This document shows positions 32,900 through 42,800 of a stretch of 64,000 nt of DNA, piece after piece; position 1 is the first letter of the stretch, and each line of letters begins with the position of its first letter. Position numbers and translations under genes: made by a program. The notes beneath the pieces were generated by a model. That model was not told the DNA's origin and did no database searches. It saw only the letters and a list, made by a program, of their open reading frames with translations. The DNA comes from DATKYQ01 sp035528415 (GTDB lineage Bacteria > Myxococcota > B64-G9), in NCBI GenBank assembly GCA_035528415.1, contig DATKYQ010000075.1:1-64000 (forward strand). Reading direction: 5' to 3'.

Positions 32900-32909
32900 C
32901 TTGCGGTCC

Positions 32910-34052
32910 TCACATCAGCTTCGAGATGATCATCTTCTGGATTTCCGAAGTGCCGCCGCCGATGGGAGCCAGGCGGCCGTCTCTGAACATACGTTCCATC
33001 TCGTACTCGTGGCAATAGCCGTAGCCGCCCATCAAGGACATCGCGGCATTGGCCGGCTCCAGCGACCAGTCGCCGATGAAGAGCTTGGCAACCGCCGCCT
33101 CGAGATGGTTCAAGGGCCGCCCCTGGTCCTTGCACCAGGCGATGCGGTAGACCAGCCCCCGGGCGGCCTCGAGAAAAATCTTCATCGCGGCAAGCTTCTC
33201 CTTGATTGCCTGGAACTCTGCGATCGGCCGGCCGAACTGGCGCCGTTCCTGAGCGTAGCGGGCGCATTTCATAAGCGCATAGCTCATCCCGCCCACGAAG
33301 GGAGCCATCAGCGCCGAGCGATCCCACTCGACCGTCTGCATGGCCATCGGGAATCCGCCGCCCTCGGCACCGAGCAGGTTCTCTTGCGGGATCTCGCAGT
33401 CGTCGAAGAACAGCTCCGAGGTCTGGGAGCTGCGCACGCCCATCTTGTGAAGCGGCGCCCCGGCGCTGAATCCCGCAGTCCCCCGCTCGACAATGAAGGC
33501 GCTGATGCCAGCGTGCTTGGCCTCGGGATCGACAGTCGCGTATACGACCGCAACGTCTGCGACCGGTCCGTTGGTGATGAAGATCTTCGAGCCGTTCAGC
33601 ACGTAGCGGTCGCCCTTCAGCACCGCCCGGGTGCGCATGGCGGCCACGTCCGAGCCGGCCCCGGGCTCGGTCAGTCCCATGCAGCCGATTAGTGTTCCGC
33701 TCGCCAGTTTCGGTATATAGCGCCTGCGCTGCTCGTCGTTGCCGTGGGCGAAGATTGTGTCGGCGCACAGGAAAGTGTGCGCCCCGTAGGAAAGCATCAG
33801 GCCCCCGTCCACCCCGGCCTCGCCCAGGGCCTCGCCGGCCAGCACGGTGGTAACCACGTCCGCCCCGCTGCCGCCGAGTTCCTCGGGAAAGTGAAGCCCG
33901 AGGATACCGAACTCTCCCAGGCGCCGGAAGGCCTGGCGATCGAACTCGCTTTTGAGATCGTGCTCGGCGCAGCGCGGCACGATCTCGCGAGCGGCAAACT
34001 TGATCACCTGTTCCTTGAAGGCCAGTTGCTCGTCTGAGAACGCAAAATCCAT
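32910..34052 (-). CDS. Acyl-CoA dehydrogenase, isovaleryl-CoA type
   Basis: A 380-residue FAD-dependent dehydrogenase. FAD/substrate motifs include GLTEPGAGSDVAAM, LNGSKIFITNG, FGRPIAEFQ and MGGYGYCHEYEMERMFRD. The Glu in TVEWDR matches the isovaleryl-CoA dehydrogenase catalytic position, while IGGGTSEIQ carries Gly where medium-chain enzymes have Glu, again as in isovaleryl-CoA dehydrogenase. It would oxidise isovaleryl-CoA to 3-methylcrotonyl-CoA and pass electrons to ETF. It is first in the operon, with GGGAGG before the ATG. The gap to the divergent cluster B start is 160 bases. Confidence 0.88.
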   Translation of the reverse strand: MDFAFSDEQLAFKEQVIKFAAREIVPRCAEHDLKSEFDRQAFRRLGEFGILGLHFPEELGGSGADVVTTVLAGEALGEAGVDGGLMLSYGAHTFLCADTIFAHGNDEQRRRYIPKLASGTLIGCMGLTEPGAGSDVAAMRTRAVLKGDRYVLNGSKIFITNGPVADVAVVYATVDPEAKHAGISAFIVERGTAGFSAGAPLHKMGVRSSQTSELFFDDCEIPQENLLGAEGGGFPMAMQTVEWDRSALMAPFVGGMSYALMKCARYAQERRQFGRPIAEFQAIKEKLAAMKIFLEAARGLVYRIAWCKDQGRPLNHLEAAVAKLFIGDWSLEPANAAMSLMGGYGYCHEYEMERMFRDGRLAPIGGGTSEIQKMIISKLM

Positions 34053-34212
34053 CTCACCTCCCGAAAAGTGTAGAACCGGATCAGCAATTTACACGTTCAT
34101 GACCCGCCACGCCAGGCTATTCGCAAAAGAACAAATCATCGCCGGCTTTTACCTCCTTGATTTTCTTGGTTATGACCGATAGGCTCTTTTCGCGGTGGAG
34201 GCTCATTCGAAC

Positions 34213-34638
34213 ATGAAAGTCATTGGCGTTTTTGCATTCTGCCTGTTGTTCTTTACCGGTTGCGGCTCGCTCGATCCGGGGGAGACTACTCTCTCCCGCT
34301 GGCGGACGGTGCCCTCGCCGGTCACCTTCGCCCGCAAGATCCATCCCGCCCTAATCAACAGCTGCGCCACCTCGGGCTGCCATGCTCGGGCGGGCAGCCT
34401 GACCTTGCACCTTACCGAGGTTAGTTTGCCGTCCGACTCGGACATGACCGATCCCTACGACCTGCCGCAGCCACTGAAAGAAGACTACTTCTTGGTCATG
34501 GCTTTTTGCGATCTCGACCTGGTCCTGTCGAGCCCATTGCTCGTCTGGAGCGACGGCCGGCAGCAGGCCCACCCCGGCGGACAGGCGCTCGAGGCTGACG
34601 CCCGCTCCGAGATCGTCGACTGGCTCGAGGGCACATGA
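34213..34638 (+). CDS. Small lipoprotein with CxxxxCH motif
   Basis: A 141-residue lipoprotein (signal MKVIGVFAFCLLFFTGC, lipobox FTGC). The mature part holds IHPALINSCATSGCHARAG. This resembles the opening of c-type heme or 'planctomycete cytochrome' domains, except that four rather than two residues separate the cysteines, so heme binding is uncertain. ATG 34213 is chosen; GGAGG lies 11 bases upstream. A GTG at 34195 would include the ribosome binding site itself. Its stop overlaps the start of the SH3-barrel gene (ATGATGA), placing it at the head of cluster B. It has no counterpart in cluster A. Confidence 0.7.
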   Translation: MKVIGVFAFCLLFFTGCGSLDPGETTLSRWRTVPSPVTFARKIHPALINSCATSGCHARAGSLTLHLTEVSLPSDSDMTDPYDLPQPLKEDYFLVMAFCDLDLVLSSPLLVWSDGRQQAHPGGQALEADARSEIVDWLEGT

Positions 34639-35420
34639 TGACGACGGCCCGGCTTTGCGCCTCTATCTTTGCGCTCTTTATCGTCGCCACGGCGGCTCGC
34701 GCGGGGGCCGGCTCGCTCGACGAGGGTCGCATCCAGCTCAGGGTCATGGCCGGCAGCGTCCCGGTGCGCGCGGGACCGGGCGGCTCGTTTCGCGAGTTGG
34801 GCCGCGTCGGGGCCGGCCAGGTCTTCACGGCTATCGACCGCAGCCCGGACGGCGCCTGGTACCGCATTCGTCTTACCCGCGGGACCTCGGGCTGGGTGTT
34901 GGCCGAGCTCGTTTGGCCCTTCGAGATCGTCGACGAGAGCGCTTTAGCCGAAGCCTCCGACTGGCTGCACCGCAACATCCTGGGGCCGTCGCGCCTGGGA
35001 GACGGAAACGTCGGCCTGTCCATCGCAGGCGGCGCCCTGGCGGGCGCCGGGTTCTTCGTCCTGCGCCTCGCCTACCAGCCCAGCCGTCATTATCTGCTCG
35101 AACTCGCGCTGGGCCAGTCGGCCGGCGGGCTGGGCAACGTGCTCACCTACCGGGGCGAACTGCTCGTCACCCTGGGCCCATGGCATTCGGTTGTCCCCTT
35201 CTTGGCCGTCGGAGGCGGCGGAGGCACTTTCATGCCGCATCGCAACGTGGAAATCTTCAAGACCGGCACCAGGGCGCTGGTAAGCGCCGGGGGCGGACTG
35301 ATTTTTCAGTTACGAGGTTCGCTGGCTGTGAGATTCGATGTCAGGCACCTGATGCTCTTCACCCCCGACGACACATGGAGCGCGCTGGCCTTGACGGGTG
35401 GCGCGATGTTGACTTTCTGA
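34635..35420 (+). CDS. Outer-membrane barrel with N-terminal SH3 domain, GltA-position (cluster B)
   Basis: A 261-residue exported protein with a signal peptide (about 1-23). Residues about 33-95 form a bacterial SH3 domain (VPVRAGPGGSFRELGRV, TSGWVLAELVWPF), a fold often used to bind peptidoglycan stem peptides. Residues about 120-261 are a beta-barrel whose later part (FQLRGSLAVRFDVRHLMLF, terminal LTGGAMLTF) resembles the barrel of the next gene and of cluster A. It fills the first-barrel slot of cluster B. The SH3 addition is not seen in cluster A and could tie the barrel to the cell wall. Confidence 0.72.
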   Translation: MMTTARLCASIFALFIVATAARAGAGSLDEGRIQLRVMAGSVPVRAGPGGSFRELGRVGAGQVFTAIDRSPDGAWYRIRLTRGTSGWVLAELVWPFEIVDESALAEASDWLHRNILGPSRLGDGNVGLSIAGGALAGAGFFVLRLAYQPSRHYLLELALGQSAGGLGNVLTYRGELLVTLGPWHSVVPFLAVGGGGGTFMPHRNVEIFKTGTRALVSAGGGLIFQLRGSLAVRFDVRHLMLFTPDDTWSALALTGGAMLTF

Positions 35421-36097
35421 TGAGGACTTTTTTTTCACATCAAAAACCCCGGGCAAGAACAATGGGCTGGCTGGCCATGTTGATCGTCCTGTCGGCGGGG
35501 CCGATCTCTTTCGCCGTCTGTCCCCAGCCGCCGGAAAGCGACGGCGGTGAGCGCAAGGGCCTGGCCAGGCGAATCTTCGGAAAGAGCCTGCGCCACGAGA
35601 TCAACATCTTCGGCGGGGTCTACTCGAGTGACATGATGGGCGCATCTCCCATGGGCGGAGCGTCATACACTTTTCACATCAACGAAGACTTCGCTCTCGA
35701 GGCGGGCTTCAACTACGCCTACCTGTCCTCGTCTTTCTCAGGACCGGTGGAGCGATTCACGGGCTACAACCTGTTCGAGAAACAGCACGCCTTCATCTAC
35801 ATGGGCAGCCTGGTGTGGCACCCGTTCCACGGCAAATTCATGTTTTTCAGAGCCTCTGTGCCGCACTTCGATTTCTACCTGACGGCCGGAGTGGGCATCA
35901 CCGACAGCAACACCAGCGAAGGACTGACCTACACCGCCGGCGCGGGAATCAAGATCTTCACAACAGAGTGGCTTTCGGTGCGCGTCGAGATCCGCGATCA
36001 CATATACGTCCAGCAGTTGCTCGCCTCCGAGGCCTTGACCAACAACCTGGCGGTCACGTTGGGAGTCGGTTTTTGGATCCCTTTCGAAAGCTACTGA
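35420..36097 (+). CDS. Outer-membrane beta-barrel, GltB/NfsB-like (cluster B)
   Basis: A 225-residue exported protein with an N-terminal hydrophobic segment at about 15-32 after a basic n-region. It is in the same barrel family as 16436 and 17235, sharing WHPFHGKFMFF, FDFYLTAGVGIT and WLSVRVEIRDHIY, and it ends LGVGFWIPFESY. Its ATG overlaps the previous stop (TGATG). The next gene starts inside its 3' end. An open frame running through from 34655 is a shadow of the upstream gene up to this point. Confidence 0.8.
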   Translation: MRTFFSHQKPRARTMGWLAMLIVLSAGPISFAVCPQPPESDGGERKGLARRIFGKSLRHEINIFGGVYSSDMMGASPMGGASYTFHINEDFALEAGFNYAYLSSSFSGPVERFTGYNLFEKQHAFIYMGSLVWHPFHGKFMFFRASVPHFDFYLTAGVGITDSNTSEGLTYTAGAGIKIFTTEWLSVRVEIRDHIYVQQLLASEALTNNLAVTLGVGFWIPFESY

Positions 36098-37395
36098 CGG
36101 CCTGCTGTATGGCTGTTCTCGGCTATCTCTCCGGCTGCGCCTCAGGACCGATCGTCGCCCGCGAGGTTCTCTCCGACCCGACCATGCGCTTCGGGCCAAC
36201 CCGACCCGTTGAGAGCCTCGGGATGAATGCTCCCGGGCCCGACGATCCCCTGCCGCCCAATACCGTCACTACCCGCATGCGTGTCGAGGCCGACCCGGGC
36301 AAGCAAGTCGAGGGAACCTGGCTCGAATCGAGCACACGCGCCTCGGTCGAGATCGCAGGCGGCTTCGGTGTCGAGGCCGGCTACGGTGTCGACTACAGGA
36401 AACAGATCGTCTGTAAGCTTTCCGGCTACGCAGGACCCGTAGACGATCGGGCCGTAAGTCACGGTCCCGACGCGGCCCTTGTCCTGGATGACGGCACCAG
36501 CCTACTGCGCGCGGGCTACCGTCTGCGCATGGCCTGGGACGGCTGGTTGCATGAGCCTTCGATCGGGGCGCGAACCACGGTACTCGGTCGCGACACGGTT
36601 TTACTGCTGGGCTACCGACGCTCGATGCGCTCGTTGACGATTCCCGCAGACCATCTGCCGGCCAGAGACGCCGTTAGTGACGACTACACCGCCGATCAGC
36701 TCTTCGCGGCCTGCGAGCAGGGATTCCTGCCCGGCTGGAACCTGCGGCTGGACGTCTCCGCCCGGCTGGAAGACGGCTTTCTGCAGAGCCCCTACAGGCT
36801 GGTGTCCCTCTTCTCGGGGCGCTCGGAGACCAATGCTCCGGGCGTGCCGCGCAGCGAGCCCGAGAGACACCCGCGCTCGCGGGTGCGCTGGGGAACTATG
36901 CTGCGGCTGCGGCGCATGATACAGGCCTTGTCCGCGGCGATAGAACTGGGCGCCGGTTACGGCTCGGGTAGTTGGCGAGTCGAGCACCAGACGATCGAGG
37001 CCGCCTACCTGCAGCGCCTGGGCGACAACTTCATCGTGTCGGCCGCCGGCGGCGCCTATCACCAGACGCGGGCGATTTTCTACCGCGATGACTACCCGGA
37101 CGGGCCGCAGGGGTCCTACTGGTCGGCGGATCGCGAACTCAGCTCTTACATCGCCTGGTGGGCCAGGCTGGGCATGTCCTGGATGACTTTCCCCAGGCGT
37201 GGGCGCCTATTGGCCATCTTCAAATACATCACTCTCTCGGCCGCACTCAGGACGCTGCACGCAGACTACGGCTGGGAGGGTGCTGACTCGCCGAACGGTT
37301 TCAGCTCATACGACTCGCCGGCCTCGTCCGAACGAAAGACTTTCGCGGGCGGGTGGAGATTCGGCGGGTGGTTCGCATTCGAAGGAGGTTTCTGA
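36073..37395 (+). CDS. Lipoprotein / outer-membrane barrel unique to cluster B
   Basis: A 440-residue protein. I choose a TTG start at 36073 (GGGAG seven bases upstream). It overlaps the previous gene by 25 bases and gives a proper lipoprotein signal: basic n-region DPFRK, hydrophobic core, lipobox LSGC at about 19-22. The ATG at 36109 would leave only nine residues before the Cys. The mature part is rich in alternating aromatic beta strands (ASVEIAGGFGVEAGYGVDY, IELGAGYGSGSW, GWRFGGWFAFEGGF) and ends in Phe, consistent with a barrel of about 16 strands. There is no counterpart in cluster A. The family was not recognised with certainty. Confidence 0.62.
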   Translation: MDPFRKLLTACCMAVLGYLSGCASGPIVAREVLSDPTMRFGPTRPVESLGMNAPGPDDPLPPNTVTTRMRVEADPGKQVEGTWLESSTRASVEIAGGFGVEAGYGVDYRKQIVCKLSGYAGPVDDRAVSHGPDAALVLDDGTSLLRAGYRLRMAWDGWLHEPSIGARTTVLGRDTVLLLGYRRSMRSLTIPADHLPARDAVSDDYTADQLFAACEQGFLPGWNLRLDVSARLEDGFLQSPYRLVSLFSGRSETNAPGVPRSEPERHPRSRVRWGTMLRLRRMIQALSAAIELGAGYGSGSWRVEHQTIEAAYLQRLGDNFIVSAAGGAYHQTRAIFYRDDYPDGPQGSYWSADRELSSYIAWWARLGMSWMTFPRRGRLLAIFKYITLSAALRTLHADYGWEGADSPNGFSSYDSPASSERKTFAGGWRFGGWFAFEGGF

Positions 37396-38024
37396 TGAAA
37401 CGCCTGCACTTCGCCAAGCTGCCGGTGCTCGCCTGCCTGCTGTGGTCCGCGGGCCTGTCGGCCGGCCCGCCTATATCGAAAGACAAGGCTTCGGCTGAGC
37501 AACCCGCCGCACGGGCCTTGGATAAAAAGGCGCTGGCCGAGTTCGCGCTGGCTCACAGCCGCGCCCGTGACGCTCTGATGGCGGTCGAGGCCAGGCTGGC
37601 GCTACTTTCCGAAAAAGTGTTCGACTCGCGCCTGGTTGTCCGCTACCACGGAGAGACCGATACGCCCTTTCGCGTGGCGCGCATCGAACTCGACCTCGAC
37701 GGAGCCCGGGCCTATCGAAACGATTTCAACAAGGCGCCGACCGCCCAGGCGATCAAGCTCTTCGACGGCTACCTGCCACCGGGAAGACACCTGCTCAGGC
37801 TGCGCGTTTTCGCCCGCGGCCCCGACGACCCGCCGGGATCGCAGCCGGGCTACTTCGCAGGCAGCGGCCTGACCGTGCACCTGCGCGAAAAGACAACCTG
37901 CACCGCATCATTCGATGTAGAGCAGGACGGCGATTCGCCGGGTTCACGGGTGCTATCGAACCCGGAGCCAGACGGAAGCTGGAACATAGAGATCAACGCC
38001 GGCTTCGAGACCAAAGCCAAATGA
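37395..38024 (+). CDS. Exported protein of unknown function (cluster B)
   Basis: A 209-residue protein with a signal peptide (about 1-26, ending AGLSAGP). A helical segment at about 45-75 is followed by a beta domain (RLVVRYHGETDTPFRVARIELDLDG in two parts, LPPGRHLLRLRVFARG) that looks like a PEGA or carbohydrate-binding-like sandwich. GGAGG lies just before the ATG, which overlaps the upstream stop (TGATG). It has no counterpart in cluster A, so it is a cluster B-specific periplasmic part. The function is not recognised. Confidence 0.65.
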   Translation: MKRLHFAKLPVLACLLWSAGLSAGPPISKDKASAEQPAARALDKKALAEFALAHSRARDALMAVEARLALLSEKVFDSRLVVRYHGETDTPFRVARIELDLDGARAYRNDFNKAPTAQAIKLFDGYLPPGRHLLRLRVFARGPDDPPGSQPGYFAGSGLTVHLREKTTCTASFDVEQDGDSPGSRVLSNPEPDGSWNIEINAGFETKAK

Positions 38025-38031
38025 GGTGACG

Positions 38032-39855
38032 GTGCTGCACGGCGCATTGACATTTTCATTGCTGCTTACCTGCCTGCCGATGGGAGCGCCAAGCGTAATT
38101 TCCACCCTGCCGGTGCCGGGGCAGGATCCCAGCGGCGCGCTGCTGGGCTGGATGATCAAGACCGGCAAGCTGTCGAGAAAAGTAGATACCGACCGGCTCG
38201 ACCAGCTGCTCAGGCGCGGCGAGGCTCTCTATCTTGACGGGGCCGAGCGGGCGGCGGCCGATCTTCTGGGCGCGCTTCTTCTGGATCCGTCCTTCTGGGA
38301 GTTGGCCAACACCCAGGCACACGACAACATTCGCTACGACCTGGCCGCCGCGCTCTTCCGCCAGGGCGCCATCGGGCGCGCGAGAGAGATCCTGGTGGCG
38401 CTCGTCAAGCGCAAGCCGGCCTCGGCCTTCTCCTCTCCGGCCTTTCGCAAGCTTGTCGATCTGACGCTGGCCTCGGGTCAGTTCGAACAGAGCCTCACAC
38501 TGCTCGGCTCTGTCGAGCTAGGATCCGACGAGCGCGACGAATTGGCCTACCTCAAGGGAAGAGCCCTTGTGAACATGGGTTTTCTCGACCAAGCCCGGGC
38601 GGCCTTCGAGTCGGTCTCGCGGCACAGCCGTTTCAGGGCGCCAGCCTTGTATCTGTTGGGCACGATCGATCTGCAGCGCGGCGATCGCGACGCGGCCACG
38701 ACGCGCTTCTGCTCCATCGTTCACCAGCCCGGCAGCGGGCGCTACACTTTCCTGGTGTCGAAGAACACGCTCGAGGTGATCGATCAGGCCTGGCTGGCGC
38801 TGGCGCGCATCCGCCACGAGCAGGGCAACTACCGGCGCGCCGCAGACAGCTATGCGATGATCTCACCCGGCTCTGGCGCCTATCCGCAGGCCCGTTACGA
38901 GGCCGCCTGGTCACTCTACCGCCTGGGCCGCGATCAAGACTGCCTGCGTGCTCTTACCGATCGCGGCGCGCAAAATATCGACCGTGTCGATTGGCCGGCC
39001 GCTCGTCTGCTTTCGGGATATGCCTTGCTCGACAACTGCCTCTTTATACAGGCTAGGAAAAAATTCGATCAAGTTGTCGAGCTGCTTGGCAGCGTCAAGT
39101 CAAGCGGGGCGGCGTCCATTCCACGCGCCGTATTTGCCGCGGTGCCTGCAGAACGCGACGAACAGAAAGCAATGGCCCTGCCCGCAAGCGTCGATGGTTT
39201 CGTGGGGCGTCTCTTATGGGCCGAGGACATGCTTTCGAAGCTGGCCTCGGGCATGCCGCTCAAGTCATATCCCAGGCCCGAGACCGCGACCGCCGCCGAC
39301 CTGCGAGCCGATCTCTCGCAAGCCGATGGTCTACTTTCGAGAATCGCGGATGTTCGCTCGCGCCCGGGAAGCGGGGCAGCGCGGACGGCGCTGGCAACCC
39401 TCGAGGCCCAGGCACTCGCCGCGCGCGACAACGCCCGAGTCGCCCTCGAAGAGTTGCAAAGCGCGCAGGGGCGGCGCCCGCTCGGCGAGATGCGCCTGGT
39501 GACCGACGAACAACTTCCCAAGACCTACATGAAAAACGAGCACGTCGAACTTTCACGACTTGCAGAATCTGCGCGCGCCCTGCGGGACAAGGCGCGCAAG
39601 CTTGCGGATACCGCTTTGGGGACTTGGTGGGCGCGCGCGACTGCAAAGGCCGCTGGCTGGATCCATCTCGCCGTTCTAGGCCGCATCGATACGGCCCTGG
39701 GCAAGAAGCAGGCCATGCAGACCGAGGTCGAGAACCTGGCCCAGGGTCGTTATCCTTTCTCGGTGTACCAGGAACTATCCGAGGCCGGGTTCATCGACGC
39801 CGGTGACGAATACTGGCCTTTCGACGGAGAGGGATGGCCGGATGAAGTTCAGTAG
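38032..39855 (+). CDS. Periplasmic TPR protein, GltC/NfsC-like (cluster B)
   Basis: A 607-residue protein from GTG 38032 (GAGG five bases upstream; another GTG at 38026 lacks a site). It has a signal peptide at about 1-20, then TPR-like helices (ALYLLGTIDLQRGD, AWLALARIRHEQGNYRRAA, YEAAWSLYRLGRDQD), a less regular middle, and a C-terminal DEYWPFDGEGWPDEV. The last matches the YWPF-x5-W-x-DE signature of the cluster A protein at 14824. Its 3' end overlaps the giant TPR gene by 14 bases. It is probably the periplasmic adaptor of the cluster B machine. Confidence 0.76.
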   Translation: MLHGALTFSLLLTCLPMGAPSVISTLPVPGQDPSGALLGWMIKTGKLSRKVDTDRLDQLLRRGEALYLDGAERAAADLLGALLLDPSFWELANTQAHDNIRYDLAAALFRQGAIGRAREILVALVKRKPASAFSSPAFRKLVDLTLASGQFEQSLTLLGSVELGSDERDELAYLKGRALVNMGFLDQARAAFESVSRHSRFRAPALYLLGTIDLQRGDRDAATTRFCSIVHQPGSGRYTFLVSKNTLEVIDQAWLALARIRHEQGNYRRAADSYAMISPGSGAYPQARYEAAWSLYRLGRDQDCLRALTDRGAQNIDRVDWPAARLLSGYALLDNCLFIQARKKFDQVVELLGSVKSSGAASIPRAVFAAVPAERDEQKAMALPASVDGFVGRLLWAEDMLSKLASGMPLKSYPRPETATAADLRADLSQADGLLSRIADVRSRPGSGAARTALATLEAQALAARDNARVALEELQSAQGRRPLGEMRLVTDEQLPKTYMKNEHVELSRLAESARALRDKARKLADTALGTWWARATAKAAGWIHLAVLGRIDTALGKKQAMQTEVENLAQGRYPFSVYQELSEAGFIDAGDEYWPFDGEGWPDEVQ

Positions 39856-42800
39856 TATCATCTTACTCGTGTCGGCCCTCTTGGCGGCGGCCGCCTCCGG
39901 CGCATCACCCCAAAAGTGTCCGCCGGCGGTGGGAGAGCCCGGTTGGCTCGAAGACCGCATGCAGGCGCGCGAAAATAAGGTAGCCGTCGAGCGCCGGCGC
40001 GCAATCGAGTTGCTGAACGGCTTTCTCGTAAAATATCCCCGGGCCCCCGAGCGGGCCAACGCCCTGTTTCGCTTGGCTGAACTCTACTGGGAAAGCTCGG
40101 AGGCCGATTTTCTTCACAAGATGCAGGCCTACGACGCGCAGATTGACGCCTTTCGCTCGGGAGCCCTTAAAGCCCGTCCTCCAGAGCCGCGCATCGACCT
40201 GGCCAGGTCGATTGGCGTCTACGAGCAGATTCTCGAAAAGCACCAGGACTTCGACAAGTCCGACATCGTACTCTATCTATACGGTTTCGGGCTCAACGAA
40301 CAGGGGAACGAACAAGCGGCCCTTTCGATCTATCGCACATTAATTAAGAAATACCCGAAAAGCGCTTTTGTGCCCGACGCCCATCTGGCTGTCGGCGAGT
40401 ACCTTTTTTCAAAAGGCGGCTACGCCGAGGCCCTGCAGTCCTACAGTCACGTTCTCGAATATCCCGGCACTCCGCTCGAGGATCTGGCGCTCTACAAGAC
40501 GGCCTGGTGCTATTTCAAACTGGGCAAGGCCGAGCAAGCAGCCCAGCGATTCAAACGCATTCTCTATCACGCAGACGAACCCCGGCGTCCCGGCGGACGA
40601 GTGAACTCGGCTACAGAACTCAAGAAGGAGGCGCTCGAAGACCTGGCCTTGACGTTCTCCGAATCCGGCGGCGCCCGCGAGGCATATCGCTTCATGAAGC
40701 AGGTCGGCGGCGAGAAATACTCGATCAGCGTGCTGCATTCGCTGGGAGAGGTCTTCTTCCGTCAGGCACGCTACACCAAGGCCATCGAAAGCTATCGCAT
40801 GCTGGTCGACAAGTTCCCTTTTTCGGCCGAAAACCCCGCCATCCGGGTCAAGATGGCCGAGGCCTACGAACGCGCAGGACTCGTGGAGCGCGCCCTGGCC
40901 GAGCGGCGGGCCGTGGCCACAAACTACGGGCCGGGCTCATCCTGGGCGCGGAAAAATGCCGCCGACACGGAGTCCACACAGGAAGCCCATCGCCTGAGCG
41001 AGGAAAGCCTGCGCTACGTGGCGCTCTACAGGCACAAGCAGGCCCAGAAGTCGCACGACGGCAAGGCCTACCAGGCTTCCGCCGCCGCATATAGCGAGTA
41101 TCTGGCCATGTTTCCCGAGAGCGCACAAAGCCCCAGGATGCATTTTTTCCTGGGCGAGGTGCTCTTCAAGCTTAATAACTTCGCCCGGGCGGCCGAGAAT
41201 TACCTTCTGGCAGTGCGCAAACTGAAAGACACCAAGTTGCGTATCGAAGCGGCCTATGCCGCCGTGCTCTCGTTCGATGCGCTTCGCAAACAGAGCGGGC
41301 TTCCCGGTGATGAGCCGCCCGTTGAGAAACAAGACTTCACCAAGGGCGAGCAAGGCTTCATCGGGGCGGTCGACGAGTTCGCTCGGCTGGCCCCCGGCGA
41401 CAAGAAGGTTCCGCAACTGCGCTTCGAACAGGGAAAGACGTGTTACTACCGCGCCCATTTCCGGGGGGCGGCGCAACGTTTCTTGTCCCTGGTGCAGAAC
41501 CATCCGAAAGACGCCTTCGCCCCGGCGGCGGCCGACCTGGCACTGGACTGCTATGCGCGCCTGCGTGATTGGGCCTCGCTGGAAAAAAAGGCCCGTCGCT
41601 TCGATAGGCACGGAACCTTCGCCGGCAAGGAGTTGGGCAAAAGGCTTCCCGAATTCATCGCCGCGGCGATCTTCCAGGCCGGCGCCGCACTGGCCAAGAA
41701 GGGCAAGCCGGGCATGGCCGCCCGCGAGTACGAGCGCATGGCGAGCGAGTTTCCAAAAAGCGATCTGGCTCCCAAGGCGCTCTTGTTGGCAGCCGTCAAC
41801 CAGGAGCGGGCCGGCCAGAAAGAGAAGGCAATCGACAGCTATCTAAAAATAATCAAGAGCTACCCAAAGCGGGCGGCCGAGGCCACCTTCGTGATGGCCG
41901 GCATCTACGAGCGGAAATACGATTACGACAGGGCCGCTGCTAACTACGAGAAATTCGCCGCCAAGTACCCCAATGATGCGCGGGCCCCGAACGCCTTGCT
42001 GCAGGCGGCACTGCTTCACCGGGCCCGGCGAGCCTACTCGAAGGAGGCAGCCAGCCTGCAGGAATTCACCAAAAGCTATCCGAAGCACAAGAAAGCGTCC
42101 GAGGCGCTGTTCGGAGCCGGCCTGGCTTTCGCGCGGGCCGGTAAGCCGGCCAGCGCGGAGCAGATCTTCGCGAGTTACTCTACGAAATTCGCCAAGCGCG
42201 ACAAGCGAGTGCACCAGGCAGCCTTGCACTTGGGCCAGGTCATGCAGGCGCTGGGCAAGAGCTCGCGTGCCAGAAGGCAGTATGACAAGTGTGGAAGCTT
42301 TGCGCTCCGGCGCCCGCCCAAGGGTCCCGAGCTCGCCGCGGCCTCGCAATGTCTGTTTTTGATGGGAGAGATGGTTTTTTCAAGTTACCAGAAGATCAAG
42401 CTGCGCCCCCCCAAGGCACGCCTGGTCAAGCTGCTCGGCAAGAAAGCGGCCCTGCTCAAGAAGGCCGAGGGCATGTTCACCCGCGTGGTCGCCGCCGGAG
42501 ACATGGAATGGGCGTCTGCAGCCCTGTATCGAATCGGGGACATGTATGCGCGTTTCGCCCAGGCGATCTACAAGGCCCCCATGCCCAAGGGATTGTCGGC
42601 TGCAGAACTGGACGTCTATCGAAATGAGCTTCAATCGCTGGCCTTTCCTATCGAGGACAAGGCCCAAAGCGCTTTCAGCATCAGTCACGCGATGGCCCTC
42701 AAGCACGCCTACTACAGCCAGTGGAGCGAGAAAACACTCAAGCAGCTTCGCAAGTTGGATCCCGGCCAGTACCCGGCCGAGGACGAGATCAGGCCGGGCA

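Noticed and set aside
34213..34638. Calling the CxxxxCH lipoprotein a cytochrome c
   Set aside because: The cysteine spacing is not CxxCH and no axial-ligand pattern is clear, so heme binding is unproven.
34655..35419. Upstream extension of the cluster B barrel into the SH3-barrel gene
   Set aside because: The Arg-rich translation is the SH3-barrel gene in another frame. The ATG at 35420 overlaps the upstream stop and gives a signal-like segment.
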